Assembly: GCF_004340945.1 (NCBI RefSeq)
Contig: NZ_SLYD01000001.1
Coordinates: 62,001 to 126,000 of the forward strand
DNA: 64,000 nucleotides
Direction of reading: 5' to 3'
DNA from: Sphingomonas sp. PP-F2F-A104-K0414
GTDB lineage: Bacteria > Pseudomonadota > Alphaproteobacteria > Sphingomonadales > Sphingomonadaceae
In this document: positions 37,626 through 47,523 of the stretch, piece by piece
How positions within the stretch are numbered: position 1 is the stretch's first letter
Layout: each line of letters opens with the position of its first letter
Translations under genes and position numbers: made by a program
The notes under the pieces: model-generated
What the model saw: only the letters and a program-made list of their open reading frames with translations
Databases searched by the model: none
Told to the model about the DNA's origin: nothing

Positions 37626-38698
37626 TGCGCCGCTCGGTCAAATCCGTTCTCACCGTCGCCGCGCTCGCGCTGACCGCCGCGATGCCTGCCGCGACCGATT
37701 ATCCCGTCGTCCGCCCCGGCGCGCGCTTCGCCTTCCCGCGCGAGCACGGCGCCCACCCCGCATTCCGTACCGAATGGTGGTACGTCACCGGCCTGCTCAA
37801 GACCCGCGAAGGCCGTGATCTCGGCTTCCAGATCACCTTCTTCCGCACCACACCCAAAACCGACGCCGCCAACCCCAGCCGGTTCGCGCCAAAGCAGATT
37901 TTGTTCGCGCATGCCGCCTTGTCGGACCCGAACATCGGCCATCTACTCCACGGCGAACGCGCAGCCCGCGCCGGCTTCGGCCTTGCCCAAGCCCGGATTG
38001 GCGACACCGACGTGACCTTGCGCGACTGGCGGATCCGCCGCCTCCCCGACGGTCGCTTCGTCACTGCCGTCGCGACGCCCGACTTCGCGCTCGCGCTGAC
38101 CCTCACTCCACGCCAATCCCCGCTGCTCGAAGGCCAGGATGGCTACAGCCAGAAGGGCCCCCGCCCTGAGCAGGCGAGCTATTATTACTCGGTCCCTCAC
38201 CTCGCCATCACGGGAAGCCTCACCCGCGACAGGAAGGCGCAGCCGGTCACCGGCCAGGCGTGGCTCGATCGCGAATGGTCGTCGGATTATCTCGGCGGCG
38301 GTGCGGTCGGCTGGGACTGGACCGGGCTCAACCTCGACGATGGCGGCGCGCTGATGGCGTTCCGGATCCGGGGGGCTGGCGGCAAACAGGTCTGGGCCGG
38401 CGGCTCGCTCCGTCGCGCAGATGGCCGCGTCGTCCGGTTCGCGCCCGGCGACGTCCGCTTTGATCCGCTCAGGCAGTGGCGCTCGCCGCGCACCGGCGCG
38501 CTCTACCCCGTCACGCAACGGCTCAGCATCCGCCTGCCCGAAGGCGTCCGCCGGTTCGACCTGAACCCGCTATTCGCCGATCAGGAGCTCGACGCACGGC
38601 GCAGCGGCATGCCGGTCTATTGGGAGGGCGCGGTCCGCACGGCCGGCGGCAGCGGCTATCTCGAACTCACTGGTTACGCGGATCCGCTCAGGATGTGA
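37625..38698 (+). CDS. AttH/CrtC-like lipocalin-domain exported protein
   Basis: 357 aa. A signal peptide (MRRSVKSVLTVAALALTAAM...) is followed by the AttH/hydroxyneurosporene-synthase (CrtC-like) double-lipocalin fold. Landmarks are FPREHGAHPAFRTEWWYVTG, GFQITFFRT, ASYYYSVPHLAITGSL, GQAWLDREWSSDYLGGGAVG, WDWTGLNLDDGGALMAF and [20 protein letters not shown]. The context (ABC ATPase plus FtsX permease) matches att-type clusters rather than carotenoid genes, so a periplasmic lipid- or hydrophobic-ligand role is inferred. ATG 37625 follows AGGGAGGA by 6 nt and overlaps the permease stop by one base. Its 3' end overlaps convergent MFS by 25 bp. Confidence 0.85.
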   Translation: MRRSVKSVLTVAALALTAAMPAATDYPVVRPGARFAFPREHGAHPAFRTEWWYVTGLLKTREGRDLGFQITFFRTTPKTDAANPSRFAPKQILFAHAALSDPNIGHLLHGERAARAGFGLAQARIGDTDVTLRDWRIRRLPDGRFVTAVATPDFALALTLTPRQSPLLEGQDGYSQKGPRPEQASYYYSVPHLAITGSLTRDRKAQPVTGQAWLDREWSSDYLGGGAVGWDWTGLNLDDGGALMAFRIRGAGGKQVWAGGSLRRADGRVVRFAPGDVRFDPLRQWRSPRTGALYPVTQRLSIRLPEGVRRFDLNPLFADQELDARRSGMPVYWEGAVRTAGGSGYLELTGYADPLRM

Positions 38699-39891
38699 TC
38701 GCCGCGCGGCTCGGTCAGGAACAGCGCGAACGCCGCCACCGCCAGCCCGCCGCCAACCGCCATCGTCGCGGTCCAGCCGCCATGATACAGGCTGAACGAC
38801 GCCAGCATCGATCCCGCCGCCCCGCCGAGGAACACGACGGTCATGTAGATCGCATTGATCCGCCCGCGCGCCTCGGGCGCGATCGAATAGATCACGCGCT
38901 GGCCGAGCACCTGGTTCAACTGCGTCGCGGCATCGAGCAGCACCGCCGCGAGCGCCAGCACGATCAGCATGTGCACTGCGCCCGCCCAGCCCGCGACCAT
39001 GCAGGCGAGGATAGCGCTGCCCAGCGCGATCCCGGTCCCTATCCGGATATAGCCGCGGTCCCCCAACCGGCCGGCGATCGGCGCGGTCAGCGCACCGCCC
39101 GCTCCCGCCAGCGCGAACAGAGCGATACCGACTTGTCCCAGACCGAACTTCCGCGCGAGCACCAGCGGCACCGCGGTCCAGAACAGGTTGAAGATCGCGA
39201 ACATCGTCGCCTGATACGCCGTCCGCCGCCGGATCGCCGGCGTCCGCGCGAGCAGCCGGAAGCTCGACGCAAGGATCTGGCCATAGCCGAGACCCGGGCT
39301 CGGTCGCCGCTCGGGCAGCATCTTGGCCAGCAACAGCGCGAGTGCGACCATCGCCACCGCCGACACGGCAAAGATCGCGCGCCATCCGGCCACCGACGCG
39401 AGCCCGCTCGCCAGCGGCCGCGCGAGCATGATCCCGGTGATCAACCCGGCCATGATGTTGCCGATCACCTGGCCGCGCTTGGCATCCGGCGCCAGGTGCG
39501 CGGCGAGCGGCACCATGATCTGCGCTCCGACCGAACAGAAGCCGGTAACGAACGAGAATAGTAGGAAGCTCATGGCGCCGTTGGAGAATACGACGCCGAT
39601 CAGGCCGACCGTCGTCCCCGCGACCATCATCAGGATAAGCCGGCGATTCTCGACCAGATCGGCGAGCGACACGATCAGCAGCAGGCCCGCGCCATAGCCG
39701 AGCTGCGTCAGCGTCACGATCAGCCCGGCGGTGCTGCCGTGAAGCCCTAGCGCCGGCGCGATCTCGCCGATCAGCGCCTGTGCGTAATAGAGGTTGGCCA
39801 CCATCATGCCGCACGCGACCGCGAACACGGTGGTCAAAGCGGTCGTCATTCCGGAGGAAGTCTCGGGCGTCTTGCTGTCGGTATCCGTCAT
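38674..39891 (-). CDS. Major facilitator superfamily transporter
   Basis: 405 aa, about 12 membrane helices, with a cytosolic N-terminus ([14 protein letters not shown]). Family cues: [20 protein letters not shown] (helix 2 and loop), the motif-A-like loop ending [24 protein letters not shown] and a second half starting near [20 protein letters not shown]. It resembles drug/sugar-efflux type MFS proteins (YnfM/AraJ-like) but substrate cannot be assigned. It is divergent from fhs, with 83 bp between the start codons. Confidence 0.85.
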   Translation of the reverse strand: MTDTDSKTPETSSGMTTALTTVFAVACGMMVANLYYAQALIGEIAPALGLHGSTAGLIVTLTQLGYGAGLLLIVSLADLVENRRLILMMVAGTTVGLIGVVFSNGAMSFLLFSFVTGFCSVGAQIMVPLAAHLAPDAKRGQVIGNIMAGLITGIMLARPLASGLASVAGWRAIFAVSAVAMVALALLLAKMLPERRPSPGLGYGQILASSFRLLARTPAIRRRTAYQATMFAIFNLFWTAVPLVLARKFGLGQVGIALFALAGAGGALTAPIAGRLGDRGYIRIGTGIALGSAILACMVAGWAGAVHMLIVLALAAVLLDAATQLNQVLGQRVIYSIAPEARGRINAIYMTVVFLGGAAGSMLASFSLYHGGWTATMAVGGGLAVAAFALFLTEPRGDHILSGSA

Positions 39892-39974
39892 TGCGGTCGC
39901 GTTTACGGAAATGCCGTCGCCCGCGCCAGCTTAGCATCTGGAAACCTGTCGCGACCCTCGCTAGGCCGATCCGC

Positions 39975-41645
39975 ATGGACACCGATATCGCCATCGCCCG
40001 CAGCGTCGCGCTGCGCCCCATCGCTACCATCGCGGACGGCCTCGGCATCCCCGACGCGGCGATCGAGCCTTACGGCCGCTTCAAGGCGAAGATCGCGCTC
40101 GACTGGCTCGAAACGCGTAAATCGGGCGCCAAGGGCCGGCTGATCCTCGTCACGGCGATCAACCCGACCCCGGCAGGCGAAGGCAAGACCACCACCTCGA
40201 TCGGTCTCGCCGACGCGCTGCGCCATACCGGGCGCAAAGCCGTCCTCGCACTCCGCGAACCCTCGCTCGGGCCCTGCTTCGGCACAAAGGGCGGCGCTAC
40301 CGGGGGCGGACGCGCGCAGGTCGCGCCGATGGAGGACATCAACCTCCACTTCACGGGCGATTTCCACGCCATCACCGCCGCGCACAACCTGCTCGCGGCG
40401 ATGATCGACAACCACATCCACTGGGGCAACGCGCTCCAGATCGACGTCCGTCGCGTGGTCTGGCGCCGCGTGCTCGACATGAACGACCGTGCGTTGCGCG
40501 ATATCGTCCAGTCGATCGGTGGCGTCGCCAATGGGTATCCGCGCGAGTCGGGCTTCGACATCACCGTCGCCTCCGAAGTGATGGCAATCCTGTGCCTTGC
40601 GAACGACTTGGCCGACATGGAACGCCGGCTCGGCGATATCGTCGTTGCCTACACGCGCGACCGCACGCCCGTTACCGCGCGCGACCTGAAGGCCGACGGC
40701 GCGATGGCGGTGCTGCTGGCGGAGGCGATCAAGCCCAACCTCGTCCAGTCGCTCGAGGGCACGCCCGCGTTCCTCCATGGCGGGCCGTTCGCCAACATCG
40801 CGCACGGCTGCAACTCGGTGATCGCGACGCGGGCAGCGCTTTCGCTCGGCGACTACGTGGTGACGGAAGCGGGCTTCGGCGCGGACTTGGGCGCGGAAAA
40901 GTTCTTTGACATCAAGTGCCGCCAGGCGGGCCTCGCCCCCGACGCGGTCGTGATCGTCGCAACCGCGCGCGCGCTGAAAATGAACGGCGGCGTCGCGAAG
41001 GCCGACCTCGCGCACGAGAATGTCGAGGCGGTCCGCAAGGGCGCGGTCAATCTTGTCCGCCACATCGAGAACATCCGCCAGTTCGGCGTCCCCGCGATCG
41101 TCGCGATCAACCATTTCTACACCGACAGTGACGCCGAGATCGCGGCGATCGTCGAGGCCGCTGCCCAGCACGGTTCGCGCGCGATCCTGTGCCGGCATTG
41201 GGCCGACGGGGGCGCGGGCGCAGTCGAACTGGCCGACGCGGTCGCCGAGATCTGCGAGACGCATGGTGGCGGGTTTGCGCCGATCTATGGCGACGAACTG
41301 TCGCTGTTCGACAAGATCGACACCGTGGCGCGGCGGATTTATCGCGCGGAGCATGCGGTCGCGGAGCCGAGCGTGCTCGCGCAACTCAAGCGCTGGGAGG
41401 ATGCGGGCTACGGCCATCTGCCCGTTTGCCTCGCCAAGACGCAGTATAGCTTCTCGACCGATCCCGCTCTGTTGGGCGCGCCGACCGGTCACATCGTGCC
41501 GGTCCGCGAAGTCCGCCTTGCGGCGGGTGCGGGGTTCGTCGTCGCGATCTGCGGCGAGATCATGACGATGCCGGGCCTGCCGCGCGTGCCCGCAGCGGAG
41601 GCGATTCATTTGAACGACGAAGGGCTGATCGAGGGGCTGTTCTGA
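39975..41645 (+). CDS. fhs: Formate-tetrahydrofolate ligase
   Basis: 556 aa. Makes 10-formyl-THF from formate, ATP and THF. Signature motifs: [20 protein letters not shown] (P-loop), [20 protein letters not shown] and [20 protein letters not shown]; the C-terminal region has [20 protein letters not shown]. Its length matches the usual 555-560 aa. ATG 39975 gives [16 protein letters not shown]; the longer open frame upstream is antisense of the MFS gene. The product would supply purine synthesis (PurN) and serine/glycine one-carbon pools. Followed by a paired repeat. Confidence 0.96.
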   Translation: MDTDIAIARSVALRPIATIADGLGIPDAAIEPYGRFKAKIALDWLETRKSGAKGRLILVTAINPTPAGEGKTTTSIGLADALRHTGRKAVLALREPSLGPCFGTKGGATGGGRAQVAPMEDINLHFTGDFHAITAAHNLLAAMIDNHIHWGNALQIDVRRVVWRRVLDMNDRALRDIVQSIGGVANGYPRESGFDITVASEVMAILCLANDLADMERRLGDIVVAYTRDRTPVTARDLKADGAMAVLLAEAIKPNLVQSLEGTPAFLHGGPFANIAHGCNSVIATRAALSLGDYVVTEAGFGADLGAEKFFDIKCRQAGLAPDAVVIVATARALKMNGGVAKADLAHENVEAVRKGAVNLVRHIENIRQFGVPAIVAINHFYTDSDAEIAAIVEAAAQHGSRAILCRHWADGGAGAVELADAVAEICETHGGGFAPIYGDELSLFDKIDTVARRIYRAEHAVAEPSVLAQLKRWEDAGYGHLPVCLAKTQYSFSTDPALLGAPTGHIVPVREVRLAAGAGFVVAICGEIMTMPGLPRVPAAEAIHLNDEGLIEGLF

Positions 41646-41668
41646 GCCCCAGATGCTACCCTCACCTC

Positions 41669-41750
41669 CGTCATCCTGACGAAAGTCAGGATCCAGGGTA
41701 ACCGTCGGTGCGCTTCGTGGCTCTGGATCCTGACTTTCGTCAGGATGACG
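41669..41750. repeat. Paired inverted repeat (ATCCTGAC type) between fhs and the HAD gene
   Basis: CGTCATCCTGACGAAAGTCA, with GGATCCAG, is repeated in inverted orientation as CTGGATCCTGACTTTCGTCAGGATGACG about 25 bases away. Each unit is itself a hairpin (ATCCTGAC GAAA GTCAGGAT). It sits between two convergent genes, with the reverse-strand HAD stop 13 bases beyond the right unit. Confidence 0.85.
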
Positions 41751-41762
41751 AAGGGCGGGGCG

Positions 41763-42416
41763 TCAGTCTCGCGTGACGACCAGACCGTCCGGCCCGACCG
41801 CGACCGACAACCCGACATAATCGACCACCGTCGGATGTGACGTCGCGACACCGTGCGAATGCGTGGCGGTGATAACCAGCACGTCCGCTCCCGCCGCTTC
41901 GCCCGCGGCGATCCCGGCGGCGGCGTCCTCGAACACGAGGCAATCGCCCGCCGCAACGCCGAGCCGTTCGGCCGCGACGAGGAAGCAGTCCGGTGCGGGT
42001 TTGCCGTTGGGGATGTCGTCGGCTGCGATCATGGTGGCAGGCATCGGCAAGCCGGCAGCCTTCAACCGGACTTCGGCCAACGCCCGCGGTGCCGAGGTGA
42101 CGATCGTCCAGCGCTCGGGCGGCAGGCTGGCCAGGAACGCAGCAGCCCCGGCGATCGGTTCGATATCGTCGACATCTTCCATCTCGGCGGCAGTGATCGC
42201 CGCGGCTTCGGCGACCGGGTCGACGCCGGGGAGGTTCAGGCGGCGAACGGTCTCGACCGACTGCACGCCGTGGATCGTCGGCACGAACGTCGCGGCGTCG
42301 AGGCCATGCGCGATCGCCCATTTGGTCCAGGTGCGCTCGGCGGACGCGATCGAGGTGAGAATCGTGCCGTCCATGTCGAACAGGAAGGCGGCGTAGGTGC
42401 GAGTGGGGAGGGTCAT
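41763..42416 (-). CDS. HAD-superfamily hydrolase (phosphoglycolate/sugar phosphatase type)
   Basis: 217 aa. HAD motif I FLFDMDGTILTS (nucleophile and acid Asp), motif II WTIVTSAPRALAEV, motif III around NGKPAPDCFLVAA and motif IV CLVFEDAAAGIAAGEAAGAD. A helical cap lies between motifs I and II (about 18-75), as in beta-phosphoglucomutase and Gph-like enzymes. Substrate unknown; a sugar phosphate is likely. ATG 42416 (MTLPTRTYAAFL) is chosen; the upstream open frame runs into repeats. Confidence 0.85.
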   Translation of the reverse strand: MTLPTRTYAAFLFDMDGTILTSIASAERTWTKWAIAHGLDAATFVPTIHGVQSVETVRRLNLPGVDPVAEAAAITAAEMEDVDDIEPIAGAAAFLASLPPERWTIVTSAPRALAEVRLKAAGLPMPATMIAADDIPNGKPAPDCFLVAAERLGVAAGDCLVFEDAAAGIAAGEAAGADVLVITATHSHGVATSHPTVVDYVGLSVAVGPDGLVVTRD

Positions 42417-42470
42417 GCGGGTGCTCGTGGGGGAGGTTGGCGGGTTGGGCAAGGCGGTTTGGTTCTCTGC

Positions 42471-42593
42471 ACCACCCCGGCGAAGGCACCACCCCGGCGA
42501 AGGCCGGGGCCCAATGGGCATGGCCGATGTAAGGGCGCGCTGTTCTTAATCAGAATCGTCCCCCAATTGGGCCCCGGCCTTCGCCGGGGTGGT
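42471..42593. repeat. Paired inverted repeat (ACCCCGGCGAAGGCCGGGG type)
   Basis: The arms 42488-42515 (ACCACCCCGGCGAAGGCCGG, then GGCCCAAT) and 42566-42593 (the exact inverse, starting ATTGGGCCCCGG) are perfect copies of 28 bases with a 50-base spacer. A truncated third copy (ACCACCCCGGCGAAGGC) abuts the left arm at 42471-42487. Each arm also folds as CCCCGGCCTTCGCCGGGG. It lies between the HAD gene start and the csbD terminator. Confidence 0.88.
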
Positions 42594-42610
42594 GCTAGGA
42601 CACGTTGCGC

Positions 42611-42645
42611 AAAGAAAAGGCCGCCCCGGTTTCCCGAAGCGGCCT
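42611..42645 (-). terminator. Intrinsic terminator of csbD
   Basis: Read on the minus strand, AGGCCGC and GCGGCCT form a 7-bp stem around a 14-base loop (itself able to pair CGGG/CCGG-like bases), followed directly by TTTCTTT. It starts about 24 bases after the csbD stop at 42669. It is one of the clearest intrinsic terminators in the window. Confidence 0.85.
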
Positions 42646-42668
42646 GTATTCTCACATCAAGCCAAAGC

Positions 42669-42851
42669 TTAGATGTCGTCGCCGAGTGCGCCCTTGACGC
42701 TACCCTTGACGTTCTGCGCAGTGCCCTTGGCCTGCTGCGCTTCGCCTTCTGCTACCAGCTTCTCGTTGTCGGTCGCCTTGCCGACGGCTTCTTTGACGTT
42801 GCCTGCAACCTTGTTGCCTGCTGCTGCGACCTTGTCGGTGAACTCGCCCAT
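42669..42851 (-). CDS. CsbD-family general stress protein
   Basis: 60 aa. It starts MGEFTDKVAAAGNKVAGNVK and continues with the CsbD repeats of lysine, alanine and glycine (EAVGKATDNEKLVAEGEAQQ, AKGTAQNVKGSVKGALGDD), giving a small hydrophilic helical protein. Molecular function is unknown; homologues are abundant after general stress. ATG 42851 follows GGAGG by 7 nt; a longer frame starting at 42884 lacks a ribosome-binding site. It has its own EcfG-type promoter and terminator, so it is probably monocistronic. Confidence 0.9.
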   Translation of the reverse strand: MGEFTDKVAAAGNKVAGNVKEAVGKATDNEKLVAEGEAQQAKGTAQNVKGSVKGALGDDI

Positions 42852-42911
42852 CAGAGCCTCCACTTGCTTCTGCGGACCCGCCAACCGGGCCGCTTGAACT
42901 TGCTAAGGTAT

Positions 42912-42936
42912 AACGGCCGTCTTTACCGTGGGTTCC
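42912..42936 (-). promoter_or_regulatory. EcfG-type general stress promoter of csbD
   Basis: On the minus strand GGAAC (42936-42932) is followed by 16 bases and then CGTT (42915-42912). This matches the alphaproteobacterial EcfG/SigT consensus GGAAC-N16/17-CGTT exactly. The -10 lies about 60 bp upstream of the csbD start. CsbD homologues are typical general-stress-response members, so sequence and function agree. Confidence 0.85.
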
Positions 42937-42962
42937 GTGACGTTTGCGTCATGACCTATGTT

Positions 42963-43955
42963 TCAGATCAAGCCCGCCAATGGGCTCGACGGATCGGCAT
43001 AGCGACGCTGCCCCATCCGCCCGGCACGGTAGGCGAGCCGCCCCGATTCGACCGCGGCCTTCATCGCCGCCGCCATCATCAGCGGGTCCTTCGCCTCGGC
43101 AATGGCCGTGTTCATCAGCACGCCGTCGCAGCCGAGCTCCATCGCCACCGCAGCATCCGACGCGGTGCCGACGCCGGCGTCGACCAGCACGGGTACCCCT
43201 GCCCCCTCGACGATCAGCCGGATCGTCACGCGGTTCTGGATGCCGAGCCCCGAGCCGATCGGCGCGCCCAGCGGCATGATCGCGACCGCGCCGGCATTCT
43301 CCAGGCGCTTGGTGGCGATCGGATCGTCGACGCAATAGACCATCGGCTTGAAGCCCTCGTTGGCCAGGATCTCGGTCGCGCGCAGCGTCTCGACCATGTC
43401 GGGATACAGCGTCTTCGCCTCGCCGAGCACTTCGAGCTTCACCAGTTCCCAGCCGCCCGCCTCGCGCGCTAGTCGCAGCGTGCGAATCGCCGATTCGGCA
43501 TCGAAGCAGCCGGCGGTGTTGGGGAGGTAGGTGATCTTCTTCGGATCGATGAAGTCGGTCAGCATCGGCGCGTTGCGGTCCGACACGTTGACGCGACGGA
43601 CGGCGACCGTGACGATCTCCGCGCCCGACGCCTCGACCGCGGCGGCGTTCTGCGCAAAATCCTTGTACTTGCCGGTGCCGACGATCAGCCGCGACTTGAA
43701 GGTCTGGCCGGCGACGGTCCAGCTGTCCTCATGGTCGCCGCCTCCGACGAAATGCACGATCTCGAGATCGTCGCCGTCCTCGACCATCACGTTGGCCAAG
43801 GTCGAGCGCGGCACGACTTCCATGTTCCGCTCGACCGCGATCTTCTCGGGTACGAGGCCGAGTTCGGTCGCGAGGCCAGCGAGCGAAAGCCCGGCGGAGA
43901 CGCGCTTGTGCTCGCCGTTGACGGTGATCGAGACGGTGCCATCGGCATGGGGCAT
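42963..43955 (-). CDS. thiSG: Fused sulfur carrier ThiS and thiazole synthase ThiG
   Basis: 330 aa. Residues 7-72 are a ThiS ubiquitin-like domain ([51 protein letters not shown]) with the Gly-Gly at 71-73 no longer at a free C-terminus. ThiG follows from about residue 79 ([29 protein letters not shown] [15 protein letters not shown] with the Schiff-base Lys, [34 protein letters not shown]). ATG 43955 is chosen; an in-frame GTG at 43970 is possible. Makes the thiazole half of thiamine. A bifunctional ThiS/ThiG architecture is known in databases, but how the carrier is charged is unclear. Confidence 0.9.
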   Translation of the reverse strand: MPHADGTVSITVNGEHKRVSAGLSLAGLATELGLVPEKIAVERNMEVVPRSTLANVMVEDGDDLEIVHFVGGGDHEDSWTVAGQTFKSRLIVGTGKYKDFAQNAAAVEASGAEIVTVAVRRVNVSDRNAPMLTDFIDPKKITYLPNTAGCFDAESAIRTLRLAREAGGWELVKLEVLGEAKTLYPDMVETLRATEILANEGFKPMVYCVDDPIATKRLENAGAVAIMPLGAPIGSGLGIQNRVTIRLIVEGAGVPVLVDAGVGTASDAAVAMELGCDGVLMNTAIAEAKDPLMMAAAMKAAVESGRLAYRAGRMGQRRYADPSSPLAGLI

Positions 43956-44087
43956 GGGTGCGTGATCCACTATATAGCGAAGGCGCGGCTCGACTTGTCG
44001 CGAGACGGGCCTGTAAGGAATGGCGTGACGCGCATATAGAGACCGCTCCGCAGCACCCGCAACCGACCCGTAACCGAAAGGCCGCCC

Positions 44088-44522
44088 TTGCCCGATACGA
44101 TATTCGTCCTGAACGGCCCCAACCTCAACCTGCTGGGAACGCGCGAGCCGGAAATCTATGGCGACGAAACGCTCGACGACATCGCCGGGATGCTGGAGGA
44201 CCGCGCCCGCGAGCTCGACCTGGAGATCGACATGCGCCAGTCGAATCACGAGGGGCATCTCGTCGACTGGATCCAGGAGGCGCAGGCGCGTGGGGCGAAA
44301 GCCGTGATCCTCAACGCGGGTGCGTTCACGCATACCTCGGTCGCGGTGCACGACGCGATCAAGGGCGTGAAGACGCCGGTGATCGAAGTGCATCTTTCCA
44401 ATCCCCACAAGCGTGAATCGTTCAGGCATGTGAGCCTGGTCGGACAGGCGGCGAAGGGTACGATCGCGGGTTTCGGCGCGCTTTCGTATCTGCTCGCGCT
44501 TGAAGCCGTCGCACGGTTCTGA
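44088..44522 (+). CDS. aroQ: 3-dehydroquinate dehydratase, type II
   Basis: 144 aa, shikimate pathway, dodecameric type II enzyme. Motifs: [20 protein letters not shown] (active-site Tyr at the end), [34 protein letters not shown] and [17 protein letters not shown]. The start is TTG 44088, supported by GAAAGG just upstream and by the absence of a nearby ATG. It precedes accB by 14 bp; aroQ-accB-accC is a widespread operon in proteobacteria. Confidence 0.96.
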   Translation: MPDTIFVLNGPNLNLLGTREPEIYGDETLDDIAGMLEDRARELDLEIDMRQSNHEGHLVDWIQEAQARGAKAVILNAGAFTHTSVAVHDAIKGVKTPVIEVHLSNPHKRESFRHVSLVGQAAKGTIAGFGALSYLLALEAVARF

Positions 44523-44536
44523 CAGGAGGCCCCGCC

Positions 44537-45025
44537 ATGAACGATACACCAGAAACAACAGGCGCGATGCAGGTCGACGTGACCCTGGTACGCCAGCTCG
44601 CCGAACTGCTCGACACCACGCAGCTGACCGAGATCGAGGTCGAGGACGGCTCGCGCCGTATTCGCGTCGCGCGCAAGGCCGCTCAGGCTGCCCCCGTCGC
44701 GCATTACGCGCAGGCGCCCGCCCCGGCCCCCGTTTCCGCGCCGCTGTCGATCCCGCAGGCCGAGGTCGGCGCGTCCGCTCCGGCGATCAGCGCCAGCGCG
44801 GTCAAGTCGCCGATGGTCGGCACGGTCTATCTCGCCGCCAACCCCGAGGCGAAGCCGTTCTCGACCGTCGGCCAGAAGGTCAATGCGGGCGACACATTGC
44901 TTATCATCGAGGCGATGAAGGTCATGAACACGATCGTCGCGCCGTCGGCCGGTACCGTGACCGCGATCCTGGTCGAGAACGGCCAGCCGGTCGAGTTCGA
45001 CCAGCCGCTGGTCGTGGTGGAATAA
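44537..45025 (+). CDS. accB: Biotin carboxyl carrier protein of acetyl-CoA carboxylase
   Basis: 162 aa. An N-terminal helical region ([20 protein letters not shown]) is followed by an Ala/Pro linker ([17 protein letters not shown]) and the biotinyl domain, with the biotinylated Lys in [14 protein letters not shown]. The AGGAGG-like CAGGAGG sits just before ATG 44537. The stop overlaps the accC ATG (TAATG), coupling carrier and carboxylase at matched levels. Confidence 0.96.
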   Translation: MNDTPETTGAMQVDVTLVRQLAELLDTTQLTEIEVEDGSRRIRVARKAAQAAPVAHYAQAPAPAPVSAPLSIPQAEVGASAPAISASAVKSPMVGTVYLAANPEAKPFSTVGQKVNAGDTLLIIEAMKVMNTIVAPSAGTVTAILVENGQPVEFDQPLVVVE

Positions 45026-46377
45026 TGCCGCAAATCAAGAAGCTGCTCATTGCGAATCGTGGCGAGATCGCGCTGCGGATCCATCGTGCCTGCCACGAGA
45101 TGGGCATCAAGACGGTCGCGGTGCACTCGACCGCCGACGCCGACGCGATGCACGTCCGGCTGGCGGACGAGGCGATCTGCATCGGACCGCCGTCCGCCGC
45201 GGACAGCTATCTGAACATCCCGAACATCATCTCGGCCGCCGAAATCTCGGGCGCGGACGCGATCCATCCCGGCTACGGCTTTCTCAGCGAGAACGCGCAG
45301 TTCGCGGAGATCGTCGAGCTGCACAACATCCTGTTCGTCGGGCCGAAGCCCGAGCACATCCGCACGATGGGCGACAAGGTCCAAGCCAAGCGTACCGCTG
45401 GCGCTCTCGGGCTGCCGCTCGTCCCCGGTTCGGACGGTGCGATCAGCGACATCGCTGAGGCCAAACGGATCGCCGAGGACATCGGCTATCCGGTGATCAT
45501 CAAGGCGGCATCAGGCGGCGGTGGTCGCGGGATGAAGGTCGTCAACGACGCCGCCGATCTCGAAACGCAGATGCAGCAGGCCGGCAGCGAGGCAAAGGCC
45601 GCGTTCGGCGACGCCACCGTCTACATGGAAAAATACCTCGGCAATCCGCGGCATATCGAATTCCAGATCTTCGGCGACGGCAATGGCAACGCGATCCACC
45701 TGGGCGAGCGCGACTGCTCGTTGCAGCGCCGCCACCAGAAAGTGCTCGAGGAAGCGCCATCGCCGATCATCACCGCCGAAGAGCGCGAGCGGATGGGCGG
45801 GATCGTCGCCAAGGCGATGGCCGACATGGGCTATCGCGGCGCGGGGACGATCGAGTTCCTGTGGGAAGCGGGCGAATTCTACTTCATCGAGATGAACACC
45901 CGGCTCCAGGTCGAGCATCCGGTGACCGAGATGATCACCGGGCTGGACCTCGTGCGCGAGCAGATCCGCGTGGCCGAGGGTCATCCGCTGACGCTCTGCC
46001 AGGAAGACGTCCAGTTCCGGGGCCATGCCATCGAATGCCGCATCAACGCCGAGGACCCGCGCACGTTCGCGCCGTCACCGGGGCTGGTGAAGGTGTATCA
46101 CGCACCGGGCGGGATGCACGTCCGCGTCGATAGCGGGCTGTATGCCGGGTATCGCGTGCCGCCTTACTACGACTCGATGATCGCCAAGCTGATCGTCTAC
46201 GGGACGACTCGGCAGGGTGCGCTGCGCCGATTGCGGCGTGCGCTCGAGGAGATGGTGATCGAGGGGGTGACGACGACGATCCCGCTGCACCGTGCGCTGC
46301 TCGACGATCCTGAGTTCCAGGAAGGCGCGTACACGATCAAGTGGCTGGAAGAGTGGCTCGCCAAACAGGGGGCTTAA
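45025..46377 (+). CDS. accC: Biotin carboxylase subunit of acetyl-CoA carboxylase
   Basis: 450 aa. ATP-dependent carboxylation of the AccB biotin with bicarbonate. Biotin carboxylase N-domain [20 protein letters not shown] and [20 protein letters not shown]-grasp loop [16 protein letters not shown]; catalytic [21 protein letters not shown]-domain [20 protein letters not shown]. The start ATG 45025 overlaps the accB stop. The carboxyltransferase genes accA and accD are not in the window. Followed by a paired repeat. Confidence 0.97.
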   Translation: MPQIKKLLIANRGEIALRIHRACHEMGIKTVAVHSTADADAMHVRLADEAICIGPPSAADSYLNIPNIISAAEISGADAIHPGYGFLSENAQFAEIVELHNILFVGPKPEHIRTMGDKVQAKRTAGALGLPLVPGSDGAISDIAEAKRIAEDIGYPVIIKAASGGGGRGMKVVNDAADLETQMQQAGSEAKAAFGDATVYMEKYLGNPRHIEFQIFGDGNGNAIHLGERDCSLQRRHQKVLEEAPSPIITAEERERMGGIVAKAMADMGYRGAGTIEFLWEAGEFYFIEMNTRLQVEHPVTEMITGLDLVREQIRVAEGHPLTLCQEDVQFRGHAIECRINAEDPRTFAPSPGLVKVYHAPGGMHVRVDSGLYAGYRVPPYYDSMIAKLIVYGTTRQGALRRLRRALEEMVIEGVTTTIPLHRALLDDPEFQEGAYTIKWLEEWLAKQGA

Positions 46378-46393
46378 CGGCCGCCCCACCTCA

Positions 46394-46480
46394 CCCGTCA
46401 TCCCAGCGGAAGCTGGGATCTCTCGCTTGGTTTGCGGTGCGACCCGAACGGGGAGATCCCAGCTTTCGCTGGGATGACGG
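46394..46480. repeat. Paired inverted repeat (ATCCCAGC type) between accC and the arsC-like gene
   Basis: CCCGTCATCCCAGCGGAAGC, then TGGGATCTC, recurs inverted as GAGATCCCAGCTTTCGCTGGGATGACGG about 30 bases later. Each half is a hairpin of the type seen singly at 15569. The spacer reads CGCTTGGTTTGCGGTGCGACCCGAACGGG. It lies between two genes on the same strand. Confidence 0.85.
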
Positions 46481-46524
46481 AGGTAGAGCGGGATGACGGG
46501 GCGTCAGATGATTACGGAGCATTC

Positions 46525-47380
<856 letters not shown>

Positions 47381-47523
47381 TTTCGAACCACGCATATTGC
47401 GTTGACGACGAGTGACGACATCGTCATTTGACGCGACGCAACATTGTGTGGAAATCCCGTTCCATACCGCAATTAGATTCCCCGCATGATGCGGCGGAAA
47501 TCTCAAAACGAAGGGCAAGCATC
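47381..47523. other. glnB-glnA intergenic region
   Basis: 143 bp. It contains an imperfect hairpin TGGAA-ATCCCG-TTCCA (47452-47467) within ATTG/CAAT flanks, and several GACG/CGTC motifs. I saw no second -24/-12 element. A processing or attenuation site that sets the glnB:glnA ratio is possible but not demonstrated by sequence. Confidence 0.4.

Noticed and set aside
37625..38698. Carotenoid 1,2-hydratase (CrtC)
   Set aside because: Only the fold is shared; neighbours are an ABC exporter and there are no carotenoid genes in the window.
39903..41609. A 568-codon minus-strand frame opposite fhs
   Set aside because: Antisense shadow; the sense strand encodes an intact formate-THF ligase.
41669..42593. 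Clustered repeats as a possible CRISPR array
   Set aside because: Units are hairpin pairs of different sequence, not direct repeats with regular spacers, and no cas gene is near.
41853..43472. A 539-codon plus-strand frame running over the HAD gene, repeats, csbD and thiG
   Set aside because: It crosses three reverse-strand genes and a terminator, and has no recognisable domain.
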